In this document: positions 1 to 10,736 of the stretch, in pieces
Numbering within the stretch: the stretch's first letter is position 1
How the letters are laid out: every line of letters begins with the position of its first letter
NCBI GenBank assembly: GCA_024336345.1
Contig: JANFOG010000008.1
Span: forward strand, 1,798,001 to 1,862,000
Source: Mariannaea sp. PMI_226
Lineage: Eukaryota; Ascomycota; Sordariomycetes; Hypocreales; Nectriaceae
Length of the DNA stretch: 64,000 nt
Direction: 5' to 3'
Notes under the pieces: generated by a model
Told to the model about the DNA's origin: nothing
The model's input: only the letters and a program-made list of their open reading frames with translations
The model's database searches: none
Program-made: the position numbers and the translations under genes

Positions 1-701
1 TCCCCGGCTTCATGATCCAAGGCGGCGACCCATCTGGTACCGGCCGAGGCGGGCAGAGCATCTGGGGCAAATACTTTGACGACGAGTTTGAGGGCCCTCT
101 GACACACAACGCCCGCGGAATCAGTGAGTTTTTCCATCACCTCCCTTTATCCCAAAGAATTGTATCCCAAAGAATTGCAATCAAACTAATGCTCCTCCAC
201 AAAGTGTCCATGGCCAACAAGGGTAAAAACACAAACTCTAGTCAATTCTTCATCACATACAAAGCCACCCCTCACCTCGACCGCAAGCACACCATCTTCG
301 GACGCATCGTCTCGGGTATGGACGTCCTCGCCAAGCTGGAAAACGTCCCCACCGACGGATCCAACCGGCCCCTCAACAAAATTGTCCTAAAGGACGTCGT
401 CGTCTTCGTCGACCCGTTCGAGGAGTTCCAGGCCGAGAGGAGAACTCAGGAGAAGCAGGATCAGGAGAGGGAGCGGATCCGGCGCCAGGGCGGCACGGAT
501 GACGACAAGACGACTTGGACGGGCAAGAGGATACGCAACGACGGAACCATCGAGAATGCAAGTGCCAAGGACAGCGTTGGCAAGTATCTAAAGTCTTCCT
601 CTACGTCAAACGAGGCGGATTTGGACGACGTGGATACCTGGGAGGAACCCGTACGCAAGAAGGTGAAGGGTGGAGGCTTTGGAAACTTTGACAATTGGTA
701 A
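1..701 (+). CDS. cyp8: Cyclophilin-type peptidyl-prolyl isomerase, PPIL2/Cyp8-like U-box protein (5' truncated)
   Basis: The gene is cut by the window edge: the frame is already open at base 3 and reads [17 protein letters not shown], the core of a cyclophilin. Exons are 1-123 and 205-701. The intron 124-204 (81 nt, GTGAGT...AAAG) restores the family motif [21 protein letters not shown]. The intron is 27 codons long without a stop, so a naive reading inserts a false stretch. After the isomerase domain comes a charged tail ending [10 protein letters not shown], which is characteristic of PPIL2/Cyp8. These proteins carry an N-terminal U-box (outside the window), are nuclear, associate with the spliceosome and may act as E3 ubiquitin ligases. 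Family assignment is firm; the PPIL2 subclass rests on the tail. Confidence 0.88.
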   Translation, partial: PGFMIQGGDPSGTGRGGQSIWGKYFDDEFEGPLTHNARGISEFFHHLPLSQRIVSQRIAIKLMLLHKVSMANKGKNTNSSQFFITYKATPHLDRKHTIFGRIVSGMDVLAKLENVPTDGSNRPLNKIVLKDVVVFVDPFEEFQAERRTQEKQDQERERIRRQGGTDDDKTTWTGKRIRNDGTIENASAKDSVGKYLKSSSTSNEADLDDVDTWEEPVRKKVKGGGFGNFDNW

Positions 702-1075
702 GAGAGTAGGATGAGGAAAAAGATGGGGCCGACTGCATTGGTCACGTTTTACCTTTCACGACATAATGATGGAGGCATTCACAAGATGATATTATTCGTG
801 TCTTTTTTGCTTAATTTGGTTTGGTTTGGTTTGGTTGGGGGCGTCAGAACATCTCATTTCTAGATAAAACATGCCAAAGGAAACAACAAAATACCCTTGG
901 CTGCATGACATATATATACCCAGGCCCAGTCGAAACTCCATCGCTTACATGCAAAGTGTAATGTCTAAAAAACATACCATAAAGGTGGGTTGAAAACTGG
1001 AAAACGCTGGACATGAGGGCTCTTTTTTTTATTCCTCCTTTGGGTGAACCTCAAAATTAAAATGGGGTAGAAATA
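702..1075. other. Convergent 3' intergenic spacer
   Basis: This gap lies between the 3' ends of the cyclophilin gene and the Zn(II)2Cys6 gene. It holds a short TTGGTT repeat near 815-840 and A/T tracts. I see no coding signal; it presumably contains both polyadenylation regions. Confidence 0.7.
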
Positions 1076-3161
1076 TCAAACAACATCCGATAAAATCCTT
1101 CCTGGTAGTTCTGGAAGATGTCGGAGAAGACTACTGCACAATGTGGCCGGCTCTTTCTTGGCCTCCAACATCCCAGCAACAATCCGTGCCTGCTCGAGGC
1201 CCGTCTCTTTATGTATGGCCTTCAGCCTATCTATCGCGTACTGTTTTGTGTCGGGAGAGCAGGACCAGGACATGCCCAAAACATAGAGCGGCCATATTAT
1301 GGTATTGCTCGCGGAAGCAAGCGTCATGAAACGTTCCGCTTTGCCCGACTGCCCGTCCCCGGAGCTTGTTGGATTCGTGGGGGCGGTTGAATTTTCAAGC
1401 TTGGTCTGTGGATGAAAGCCTTGTCCTGCCCGGATATCAGGCACAGATGGCGGTGACATGATCCGATATCCTTGGTCCTCAATCGAGTTTGGTGTCACGG
1501 CTCCTGGAGTAGGGCTTAGACATCCATCTCTAAAACTAACAACGCCAAAATGCTGAGGAACACTAGCCACGATGGCGTCCCCTAGCAAACCCAACAGTCT
1601 AATCGTTTTTGCCAGTCGCATTCGATGGCGGTCCGGTAATGACTTCATATTTGGGGGTTTGCTGGTACCCTGGCAGAGTTGCTCAAGGATTGATTCGAGG
1701 ACCAGCATTCGTATTGCTCGCACAGCGTTCCAGGTAGTTGCCTGGTATCGCCCGGGGTAAACATGGCACCAGAGGCCATGAACTCTTGGGTCTGGCCGCG
1801 TAAGAAGGATGCGACGGTAGTGCCACGTGGGTGGTAGTTCAGATAATATAATTGCGAATTCGTCATCTATGGCTGACAGATTGCGTACCATTTCATCAAC
1901 GTCAGTGAGTTTACCTGATTTGATATCATACCGAACCTGAAGCGCTCTATAGATGGGGTCGACCACACGCCATACTGCGTTTTCGGCTGTCAGGGACGGT
2001 TGAAGCTCAGCGCCAAGCTCAACCATTGATTGTGGCATTGGCAAGCCGCTTTGTATGCAGCTAATAAGGACCGACTGTGATAACATGAGAAACATTCGGC
2101 TTCCAGCTTTGGTTTGGAACTGGGCGGCACCACGCATGCTGGCCAAGGCAGCAGCTCCGTTGACATGGCCAGACCATGCCCGCATGGTTTGAGGACTGTG
2201 TCCGGAAACGAATTCGTAGGTGCCCAATATCAGAACAGCAAGTAAAGTGGTGTCTTTGATGGCATCGACAGGATCACGCAGAGCGGTTTGTGTGAGCCGC
2301 AAAGCGATATGGTAGCTCTGCCAAGCTCGTCGCAGTGTCTCAGAACAATGCGTAACCTGAGCAAGGCCAGCAAGGCCCACAGCCGTCATACTAACCGTGA
2401 CAGCATCTACTTGAGCGTCGACCGAGTCTGGAGGTTTCCAAACATCGTAAATAAAGGAGTAATTCTGGCAGCCGTTATCTGCAGTGACATAACGAGAGAA
2501 GAAGAACGCAGTGCCTTCTTCCTGGAGTGATGCAGTTAGAGCCCCGTCCAGCAAAGCAGATTCCCCGGATGGGTCTTTGTAGAAGCGGTCGTTGGCATCG
2601 AAATCTCCATCGTTGCTGTCTGTGCTAGCTTGAGAAGGTGAGCTATGACTTCTCGGTGTCAGGACAGAGAGGACGGGGCCTCTGATGCGTCTGCGACGGG
2701 TTGGTAGTCTTGTTCCAGATTTGGGGACAATCTTTGGGGCAGCGCTCGGGACGGGCCGAGGCGACAAAGAGGGCGAGTTTGCGTCGGGCGTTTGTGCCTG
2801 TGTTTGCGTTTGCGTTTGTGTCTGTGTCTGTGTCTGTGTTGTCTTTTTGCGGGAACGAGAGCGAGTCTTTGCGGCTTTGTTAATGACGTGAGAACTTTCG
2901 TCGCGAAACATGAGATCGACCAGGTTGCGGTAACCTGGGCAGGTCTGGTGTCGCTTTTCGCACTGGCCACATGATGGTTCCTTTTGATCGCACTGAGATG
3001 TGAGATGAAAAAGTCAGTTTCTTTGTATTCGCATCGTCGAGCCGAAGCAAAAAGAGGAGAAAAGTCCGCCGGCCTGTGGTTGTAAATGGGATGCAACTTA
3101 CTCGAACCTTGCGCTCGCGACAGTTGGAGCAGCCTTTGGAAGGTTTGCCGCAGTATACCAT
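1076..3161 (-). CDS. Zn(II)2Cys6 fungal transcription factor (paralogue 1)
   Basis: Exons are complement 3102-3161 and 1076-2992, giving 658 residues; the intron 2993-3101 has donor GTAAGT and acceptor CAG. Residues 11-38 hold the complete binuclear zinc cluster with cysteines at 11, 14, 21, 28, 31 and 38, followed by PGYRNLVDLMFRDESS, typical of a large fungal regulator family that starts MVYCGK. A Gln-Thr run (about residues 61-75) is encoded by a slippage-prone microsatellite. The rest looks like the helical middle-homology region of these factors, which bind CGG-type half sites and regulate metabolism. No target can be inferred. A paralogue with the same N terminus and the same first intron position (after residue 20, phase 0) lies at 37.3 kb. 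Confidence 0.9.
2797..2840. repeat. Coding microsatellite (Gln-Thr run)
   Basis: Imperfect GTTTGC/GTCTGT hexamers on the plus strand encode alternating Gln and Thr in the Zn(II)2Cys6 protein on the minus strand. The unit is a multiple of three, so slippage would change length without a frameshift. Confidence 0.85.
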
Positions 3162-3430
3162 GATGGAAAGCTCTTAGCGTGGCCGCAAAGCTTTGAAGGC
3201 AATATCAAGGGGTGCTGGTGCGCGTTGGGCTTGTTTGTTCTCGGTCAAGGTCAGGGTCGAGGCATGATGACCCATGTCGGTTGCACCAAAGATTTGTTTC
3301 GTTTCAACTCGTGCTGGCCCTTTGTTCCTCAACTCCTCTCTACCCGTCCGAAGATGAATTCTCAAGGTGGGGGATTCAGATTGAAAGAGGGGGTGACAGG
3401 ATGGGTTGGGTTGAGTGGATGAGACGAGAA

Positions 3431-3473
3431 GGAAAATGGAAATGGAAATGGAAATGGAAATGAAAATGAAAAT
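3431..3473. repeat. GGAAAT microsatellite
   Basis: Tandem GGAAAT hexamers grading into TGAAAA, in the upstream region of the Zn(II)2Cys6 gene. Confidence 0.85.
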
Positions 3474-3647
3474 AGATTGGCAAAAGATTGGCAAAGGATG
3501 GTAAACAACCAGTGCCAGGGTAGGAAAGGAAAAGAAAGGAAGGGGTGACGTAGTGGTAAATTAAAACAAAACTATAGAGGGAAGAGAGAGCCAGACGATG
3601 GGATAATTAATAAAAGGCGACGATGTACAGATGTACTGTTATGTAGG

Positions 3648-3680
3648 TGGGTAGATGGGTAGATGGGTAGATGGGTAGGT
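3648..3680. repeat. GTAGATGG tandem repeat
   Basis: About four copies of GTAGATGG, next to a stretch rich in GTAC tetramers (3685-3710). Confidence 0.85.
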
Positions 3681-3847
3681 CTATGTACTGTACGTTGTAC
3701 GTACGTACATATGTCCGGACGGACGTGCAAAGTACGGATGGAGTGTGCCGTCTCTTCAAGCAGGCGATAAAGAAGTATGGACCAGCTCGCGCCCAGTGGG
3801 TAAGGTAGGTAGGGCTGTTTTAGACTTGAATTGAAAGATGGAGCAGA

Positions 3848-3880
3848 GACCTGGGAGACCTGGGAGACCTGGGAGACCCA
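3848..3880. repeat. GACCTGGGA tandem repeat
   Basis: Three perfect 9-bp copies plus a partial copy, in non-coding sequence. Confidence 0.85.
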
Positions 3881-4502
3881 GAACGCAAGTGCCGAAGTGG
3901 GCTATAAGAAACGACGATGCTGATAATCCGGGACGGGACGGATGGGAAGCGAATTGTTTAATCTGTTCTGGTAAGAGACCGAGACCCCCAGAGTGGATTG
4001 ATGAGAGGAGCAAAGCAGAAGTATGGTAAATGGAATGGAATGGATCTTGGGTTTCCTTGTAAATTTGAGAATCAACAGCATGTGTCAGAGAATGCGGCGG
4101 GCTCTCAGTCTCCCCTCGCAGTCTCTCTCTCACCTCTCCTCGCACACCCACACATATGCATCCACACTCCCACTCCCTCTCTCGCTCTCTGTCTCTTTTT
4201 TTTCTTCTTCTTCTTTTGTTTAGCTTGGCAACACCAGATTGGAGGGATGGAAGACAGATGGGATGGGGACGGGATGGGAGCAGAAACCAGCCACGAGGAA
4301 GGAGATTCAATTCGCCAGTGTGTATGGATCCGGACCGGAAAGGAAGGGACGACAGGAGATGGTGTCCCAAGTCCAGGTATGGGTTGGATGGAAGGAAGGC
4401 GCGGTCACAGGGCTGTGCCTTCTTCTTCTCTTTGCGGGTGGACAACCCTTGAAGCCGCCCCCCCCTCCCCTCCTTCTCCTTCTACCCCCCCATCTCCGTC
4501 CC

Positions 4503-4540
4503 CCATCCTATCCCATCCTATCCCATCCTATCCCATCCCT
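4503..4540. repeat. ATCCTATCCC tandem repeat
   Basis: Decamer repeat of about three and a half copies inside a pyrimidine-rich stretch (4455-4560). Confidence 0.85.
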
Positions 4541-4968
4541 TCCCCTTTCCCCCCTGCGCTTCCTCAACGCTACATGTTGCATTCTCGTAGCAGGCTCCTC
4601 GACAGCCAACCACGCAGAATAGTATTGCATGATGCTTTTTAGGCCCAAAAAGCAAGCTCAGCCTCGGGCCTTGTAGCATGATGTGGGAAAAGGCACCCTG
4701 TGCTGCCTTTCATTCGCCGGCCTCGTTCTGACTGGAGCCCGTCCAAGACATACCTTACCTAGTTTACAGGTACCCCGCGGAATGAGCCGACGGTGAATGG
4801 GGCTTTGTCAATCAGCAGCAGTCTCTGGGGCTGTGGCTCGTGGTTATTTTTTTTTTTCGCCCAACCCCTTTTGCTTGCGTTGAACCAAATCTCACTTTTC
4901 GGGGGGGAACCGAGGTGTGGGAGCATCTTTCATATGGATTCGTCTGACATGATATATATGTATGCGCC

Positions 4969-5003
4969 TGTGTGAGTGTGTGTGTGTATGTATGTGTGTG
5001 TGA
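4969..5003. repeat. GT dinucleotide microsatellite
   Basis: Interrupted GT/TATG run in intergenic DNA. Confidence 0.8.
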
Positions 5004-6384
5004 ATGTATAATTTTGCATTCTCTTGAATATACCTGATACCAAAGGTAGGTATCCGAGGTACCACTTCCAGTACCTCCAGCGGTTACGTTTGGCGCTTCA
5101 TCTAAGTCACTACCAAACTACCTCATCTCTTCCATGTTAGTGCTGTTCCTCCCGTCGCTTTCAGGGACTTGGTTGATCATGGATATTGACACATCCAAAA
5201 ATAGGTACCCAACTCCATGTTAATCAAAGACTAACCAACAGATATCAATTATACCACATCACCGTGATGTAGAGGAGGACACTCACCTTCACTGCATTTT
5301 TTACAAGAATTTTAAAAATACGCGTGTGTCCGCATCCTATCGTTCATTGATAGACTAAATAAAGTGCCCAACTCGCTTCTCATGTCCTAAAACCGCCTGC
5401 GCTATAGAATTACTTCGCCCCCTCGAACCAGGGTAACCAGGTAGCTGGGCTAGTCTGGTAAGCACCTAAATACACACTTGGACACTGACACGTAACATGT
5501 CCGGAGCTGTACCAACTGTCAAGAGTGTCACTAGTTACCAAGAACGAGGATTGGAGCCGGTTGGTCGCTTGGCATATGTCCGCTGCTCTCCTTGGGCTTA
5601 TCAATTCGATTCCCCTCCTGTTGCATGACATGATGGTTGGCAAATTCCTCAATTCTTCACCGGGGCAATGTGGCTGTGTGGCCAAGTAACAACAGCAACA
5701 ACAGGAACAACAACATCCTCATCAACGACGACAAACGACGACAAGAGTGGTGCCACTTTTGGTCCTTGGGCATCTCGGCCCAAACTTGCCCCGATACCTC
5801 GAAATACAAAAACCATACGGCATGATATTGTCTCTCATTTTACTCACTCGGCGACGTGACATCTGTGTTGGACTACTCTGCAGCCTCTCGGGAGCATGTG
5901 TCATAAACCCCAGGAGATTGCGGGTTGGCACAAATGCTGACTCCTATCCTATGAGACGACCATGCAAGGCATAATCGAGTTTCATGCAGTTCACCAACTT
6001 CTTTTTCTCATACCGAACTTGGGATGCGTAGGGCTGGAGTGGTGTGATGTGTTGCTAATTACCTTACGAACAAGGTAAGCTTTTTATGTCATAGACAGTA
6101 TATTACATGCCAACGCCTGCAGACTGATGCATGCTACGTTGTAGATGGGCTTGATAAATGCCTGCTCTTCTTGTCTCCGCATAAGGTACATTCTCCGTGA
6201 TACTACCCTACCGCAGCCTACCCAACTACCTGTCTGCCTTGCCCTTTCTTACCTACATATACAAATCCAGTCATACATAAGTCACATACTGTACGGAGTT
6301 ACTGTGGCTGGTATCCAACCAACATCCCATCACCCACTGAAATAATTTCTAAAACTCCAGTCTGTAACGACATGTAATACTTCG

Positions 6385-7548
6385 TCACAGCTCATCCTTC
6401 GTCTTCGCCAACCCTCCAACTGTAACCGTCAAAACGCTCGGGTTTTGCTCAGCCAATGATCCTGACTGGTCCACCGCACCTGTAGGCAGCACATCGTCAT
6501 AAGGGAATGCATATCCCCTCCCACCTACCGATACCTCATGGCAATACCTGGCGTACCAGTTGATAGGCTCTTGCGTGTAGAATTTCTTCACGTCTTCCTG
6601 TTGCGGCTGCTGGCTGTTCGTCAGCAGCGTCGTCCTGTTGAACGCGGCGGCCAAGCGAGCGCCCACGTTCAATCTCGCCTGCTCCCTGTCATCAACCGGC
6701 GGGCGCACCGCGAATGGGCCCGTGTTGCAGGAAAAGATATCTCGCGTAGTCGGCTTCTCAAAGTCAAAACTGTACTGTTTCCCCGTGAAGTGAAGGCTCC
6801 CATCCGCCTGCACCCTGCCCCTGTACACACCCCAGTCCGCGCGCTGTGTGTCGACGACGAGGTCTTCTGTCTTGTACTTTTTCCACACTGCGTTGACGTA
6901 GTTTGTGTAGTGGCCCTTGAAGATGTCGGGGAACACGTCCAGTGCCGAATTGGGGCTGAGGATGCGGATCAGCCCCCCCGATGAGTTCCGGATGACGAGC
7001 TTCTTCCACGTATCGTCCAACTTTTCCAAGCTGTGAGCAATGCTGGTCGGCCCGCCGTTTGGGAAACCGGATACTTGCTGCACCTGGCCATTGTCGCTCT
7101 GCAACGTCAGTCCCACAGGGATGCTCACAAAATCCACGCTGGAGATATTGACAAAGACCTCGACGGCATTGAACGTGAGCTCGCAAAAGATCCACGCGCC
7201 GCTGTAGTTCGCATCCGACTTGTTCATCGCGCTCGGCTCCACTAACGCCGGGCCCGGGTTGACCAAGAAGGTGAGCGGCTTATTCTTGCTGAAGTAGATG
7301 CGGCCGCCGACGAGACGGGGGATGCGAACCCTCTTCTTGGCTCCCGGGCCGCCGATAGGAATGGCAGAGTCCACGCCGAGGGGTTGGAGTATTTGTCCGT
7401 TTGATACAAGGTCGTAGGCTGTCTGACCATCAGCCTGCATCACAAACATTTGCGAAGCTGCAGCTTCACGCCGGCCTGTGATGTGCCCATAGAGCATCGA
7501 GGCACCGGTCCTGTTGACCAAATCAATATCCAGATAGTCTCTCGTCAT
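6385..7548 (-). CDS. Glycoside hydrolase family 64 beta-1,3-glucanase
   Basis: A single exon of 387 residues starting at the ATG at 7548. Residues 1-60 read as a thaumatin-like beta-sandwich opening (DLVNRTG, YGHITG), and the body (WIFCELTFN, SGGLIRILSP, DIFSCNTGPF, and NWYARYCHEVSVGGRGYAFPYDDV near the end) matches GH64 laminaripentaose-producing glucan endo-1,3-beta-glucosidases. These enzymes cleave internal beta-1,3 bonds of glucan. No clear N-terminal signal peptide is visible (the start is MTRDYLDIDLVN), so it may be intracellular, exported unconventionally, or missing an upstream exon. Its next neighbour on the same strand is a GH16 enzyme, suggesting a shared role in glucan remodelling or in attack on other fungi. 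Confidence 0.85.
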   Translation of the reverse strand: MTRDYLDIDLVNRTGASMLYGHITGRREAAASQMFVMQADGQTAYDLVSNGQILQPLGVDSAIPIGGPGAKKRVRIPRLVGGRIYFSKNKPLTFLVNPGPALVEPSAMNKSDANYSGAWIFCELTFNAVEVFVNISSVDFVSIPVGLTLQSDNGQVQQVSGFPNGGPTSIAHSLEKLDDTWKKLVIRNSSGGLIRILSPNSALDVFPDIFKGHYTNYVNAVWKKYKTEDLVVDTQRADWGVYRGRVQADGSLHFTGKQYSFDFEKPTTRDIFSCNTGPFAVRPPVDDREQARLNVGARLAAAFNRTTLLTNSQQPQQEDVKKFYTQEPINWYARYCHEVSVGGRGYAFPYDDVLPTGAVDQSGSLAEQNPSVLTVTVGGLAKTKDEL

Positions 7549-8357
7549 GATAGATGGAAATAAAAAAAAAAAGCTTGATAATTAGGGCGGGAGAGTGAAA
7601 TTTGGGCGTTACGACGATGCTGGGTCTGCTTGCTTGCTTCGACGAGGTAGGTATAAGGAGGAATAATGATAGAATCAAATGCTAGTCACCTCCCCCGTCC
7701 CTTTCTTCTCTTTTATATCTCGCCTACTACCCCATACTGGGTCCATATCAAGCGATCTACACCGTCATCCCAGTTCTTTTCAACTTGTGTGTTGTTGAGT
7801 ATTCGAGCTCCAGCTCCCTGAACATCATCTGCCGCTAAGAAAGGTGTCAGCTTCAGCTATCCACGGGGGCAATAATTCTGTCAGGCTCCAAGCCGGAACG
7901 TGGCGAACCACCTATCGCCTACCGGGCATGTCATTCCTGAACAGCTGTTGAATATTGTGGCGTCAGCTAGCCGGGTACACTATGTCCTATGTTGCATCCT
8001 CATGATCAGGCTTGGCCATTAAACTATTTTATCAATAGTTCTACGTAAGCTTAGTATGCTCCCCGAAAATACTAAGAATCTCCGTCATCCTTGAAAATCA
8101 AGATATTCAAAGGTGTGATGCAAGTCTAACGTTATCTTTATGAAAACACTACACGTATTCTGCCTTATGAATTGTTGGGCCTAGCTGACTATTCTCCAGC
8201 GCATTGTTAGAGTGGATATGGAAGAGCCGTGGAATCGAATCGTCTCTTCCTTTCCCCGTCAACAGCAAGCCGACTTGGGTGCCCAGCCTGAAATCAGTCT
8301 CATTTTTTTTCATTCAGAGGAGCTTCCAACTCCCCTTCCCTCATCTCAACGCAATCC
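7549..8357. other. Spacer between GH64 and GH16 genes
   Basis: Contains the GH64 promoter side (an A-rich stretch at 7560-7572 directly upstream of the ATG) and the 3' flank of the GH16 gene. No coding signal or RNA gene seen. Confidence 0.6.
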
Positions 8358-9490
8358 TCACAATACGACGGCACACACACCGATAGAGGAGGATATGATC
8401 CCCATCAGGTGATGCATACCAACCCACATCGCCATAACCCCCACTATCGTCACCATTGCGACTAGTTGCTCACCTTTACTCTCTTCGTCACCACCAAGGA
8501 AAGTCCCCCCAGCGCGAGCGTTCACAGAACTCATATCCGGTACAATACAAATTGATTCGACAGCTGTCATCCCACCACAACGGCGTGACAATGTGCTTTG
8601 ACGCTCTTCGTCCGACGAGTTAAAGTATGCCTTCACGTAGCTAACTCTAACAGTTGCATTTTCGACAGGAGGGCCGCCTGACCACTGGGTATTGCCGTTG
8701 CTCCAGTGTTGGAGAATGAGGTGGCCTCCTACTGAGGGTATAGCGTCACCCTCCATTAACGCCATCTTCTTACTATCTGCATAGAATACCACCTGCCTAG
8801 GCCCGTAGTCGAATCGGTATTCGTGAAAATCGGCTGTAGGGTCAAAGGTCAAATTCACCCGCTTGAAGGTCCCCGTCTTACTCGCGTCATAACCAGCCTC
8901 TCTCGATTGCGTGGATTGAACAACGAGATTAACTGGGTAAATACTATCCGCGGGCTGAAACTCCCTGGATAGAAACTCGATGTCAATTTCTTGTGTATCA
9001 TTAAAGTACTGTGCCAACATGTTAAGAACCAACGTCAAACTAACCAACTAACACAAGGTCAACATACCCAGAAAAATGCGGAACAAGTACCATTGATCCC
9101 CGTCAACTTCATGCCGGCTCTGTAAGATCCCCAGTGGAGATCAAGACGGGTCGTGTCGATCTCAGCAGCTGGCACCGCGCCGTTTTCAATAGCGCTTCCC
9201 ACCCTGAGCCCCAAGCCAGCACCTTCGTCGCCGCCTGAATGAGTGACGATGTTGGTGGGGACAAACGACTTCCCATACTGGCCACGCCCGCTCTCTGCCG
9301 AGACATTGAATTGCTGTGGGAGCCAATCCTTGTAATCGGAGATGTTGCGATCCTCATTGAAGTTGGTCTCGAGAAGATCCTGATAGATCACCGGTTCCTG
9401 ACTGTCAGAACCACTCACGCTGTAGCCGCATTCGCATCGACTCCAAACATATCGAGCACAAAAGACTATGAGTAACGTCAGAGAGTACAT
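8358..9490 (-). CDS. Glycoside hydrolase family 16 (concanavalin A-like glucanase), secreted
   Basis: Exons are complement 9068-9490 and 8358-9008 (intron 9009-9067, 59 nt, GTATGT...CAG), encoding 357 residues. The join restores FFWYFNDTQEIDIEFLSR, which contains the GH16 catalytic signature E-I-D-I-E (nucleophile and acid/base glutamates). I chose the ATG at 9490 because it opens a hydrophobic leader (MYSLTLLIVFCARYVW) that looks like a signal peptide; an in-frame ATG at 9553 would add 21 polar residues. The last 35 residues are hydrophobic and could be a GPI signal or membrane anchor, though a further small intron near 8410 is possible. GH16 members act on or cross-link beta-1,3/1,4- or 1,3/1,6-glucans in the cell wall. 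Confidence 0.85.
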
Positions 9491-10736
9491 GGCGAATGAA
9501 CAGCTGTGGTGCTCGGAGTTGATGTTCCAACATTGAATCACAGCGCAGTACACACAAAGTTTATAAGGACGCAGACTTTATACAGTACGCACAACATTTA
9601 TCCAGTGAACCCAGACAGCTGCGGCAACTGCCCTCTAAAATACCTGCCGTGAAGAGACAGGGTTCATGTCATACGTAGTTTCGGGAAGGACCAGACTACC
9701 GCACCCGAATTGACAACATCAGCAGAGACACATCGAGCATATTATTCAACATCACAAGTACAACGATAGAGCCAATTATTGACAGGTAACAGTGATATGA
9801 TTATTCAAGCAAGTACTAGTCATCTATACACGAGCGAACGGGCCAGCCTCCTCTCGACGGTTTGCGGAGCTGGAGAGCTGTGCCCTGAGGCTTCCAGCCA
9901 TTCTCCCGTGCATGCCACTGCCGCATCACATGGCCACAAACGAACAATCTGTATGTCGAACAAGGTATCTGAGAGCCAAAAAATAAAAAAGCACAAAAAA
10001 TAGAAGCCAATAATAAGGTGAGAAAGAAAGAGAAGATAGAGGAGAGAAAAAGGAAATAGGAAAACAATGAGAGAGACCCTATTACCATCGAAAGTAGATT
10101 CGTTGGAGGGGAGTGAGAGAGTTACCAAATTAGAGAGAGAAGGAGAAGAGAAGTATAGGAGAGAAAAGAGGAAAAGAAAAAAAAAAAAAACAGGTGCCGT
10201 AGCATAATAAACAGAGAAAGCAGAAGGAAAACACCATCATGGACCAGCCAATCATCCTGCCAATTGCAGTCATGAGCCGCGCTGTCTTTGCGCAATGATC
10301 CGATTCCCTCTGACCGGGGCTCAAGCCCATGCGAAACCCCGAGAACCTTTCCCTGCCGCCCCCAATTAATGCCGGTGACCCCAAGACCATGCCGATAAGG
10401 AAAACAAACAAAAAAGAAATACCAAAAGGCTTCGCAGGCCCAAACACACAGAACTAAACACATTGAACTGCAGACAGCGCGACAGCCCGTCCTGTCTCGG
10501 GCATCGCGAAGGAAAAAATGACATAAAGAAAAAATGACCCTAGGAAAGTCGACAAAGGATAAGAGATGAGTCCAACTCCCGCCTCGAGAGCCTTTTCGCG
10601 CCAGTGACCAATTGAATAAACAAGGAAATCAACATCAAAACAAAGAGGTATATGCTTAGGAGAAAAGGAAAAAACAGCCGGCCCGGCCCGGGGGGCAAAC
10701 AAATGAAATGTCGTAACAATCGTCGCCAATTAAGTT
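9491..10736. other. Intergenic: GH16 upstream region and C2H2 gene 3' flank
   Basis: About 1.25 kb. A purine-rich tract (9960-10200) runs through A-rich and AGAG-rich sequence. Open frames on the minus strand here are low-complexity shadows of that tract. No gene supported. Confidence 0.6.

Larger units (their letters stand above)
3162..6384. other. Gene-poor intergenic region rich in simple repeats
   Basis: About 3.2 kb between the start of the Zn(II)2Cys6 gene and the 3' end of the GH64 gene. It holds several microsatellites (listed separately) and pyrimidine tracts near 4120-4220. Small open frames are present on both strands, but none shows a recognisable domain, conserved splice pattern or coding-like composition. 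The first kilobase probably contains the promoter and 5' leader of the transcription factor. Confidence 0.6.

Noticed and set aside
3756..4642. Frames of 127-229 codons near 4 kb on both strands
   Set aside because: Composition follows pyrimidine tracts and microsatellites; no family similarity or splice structure.
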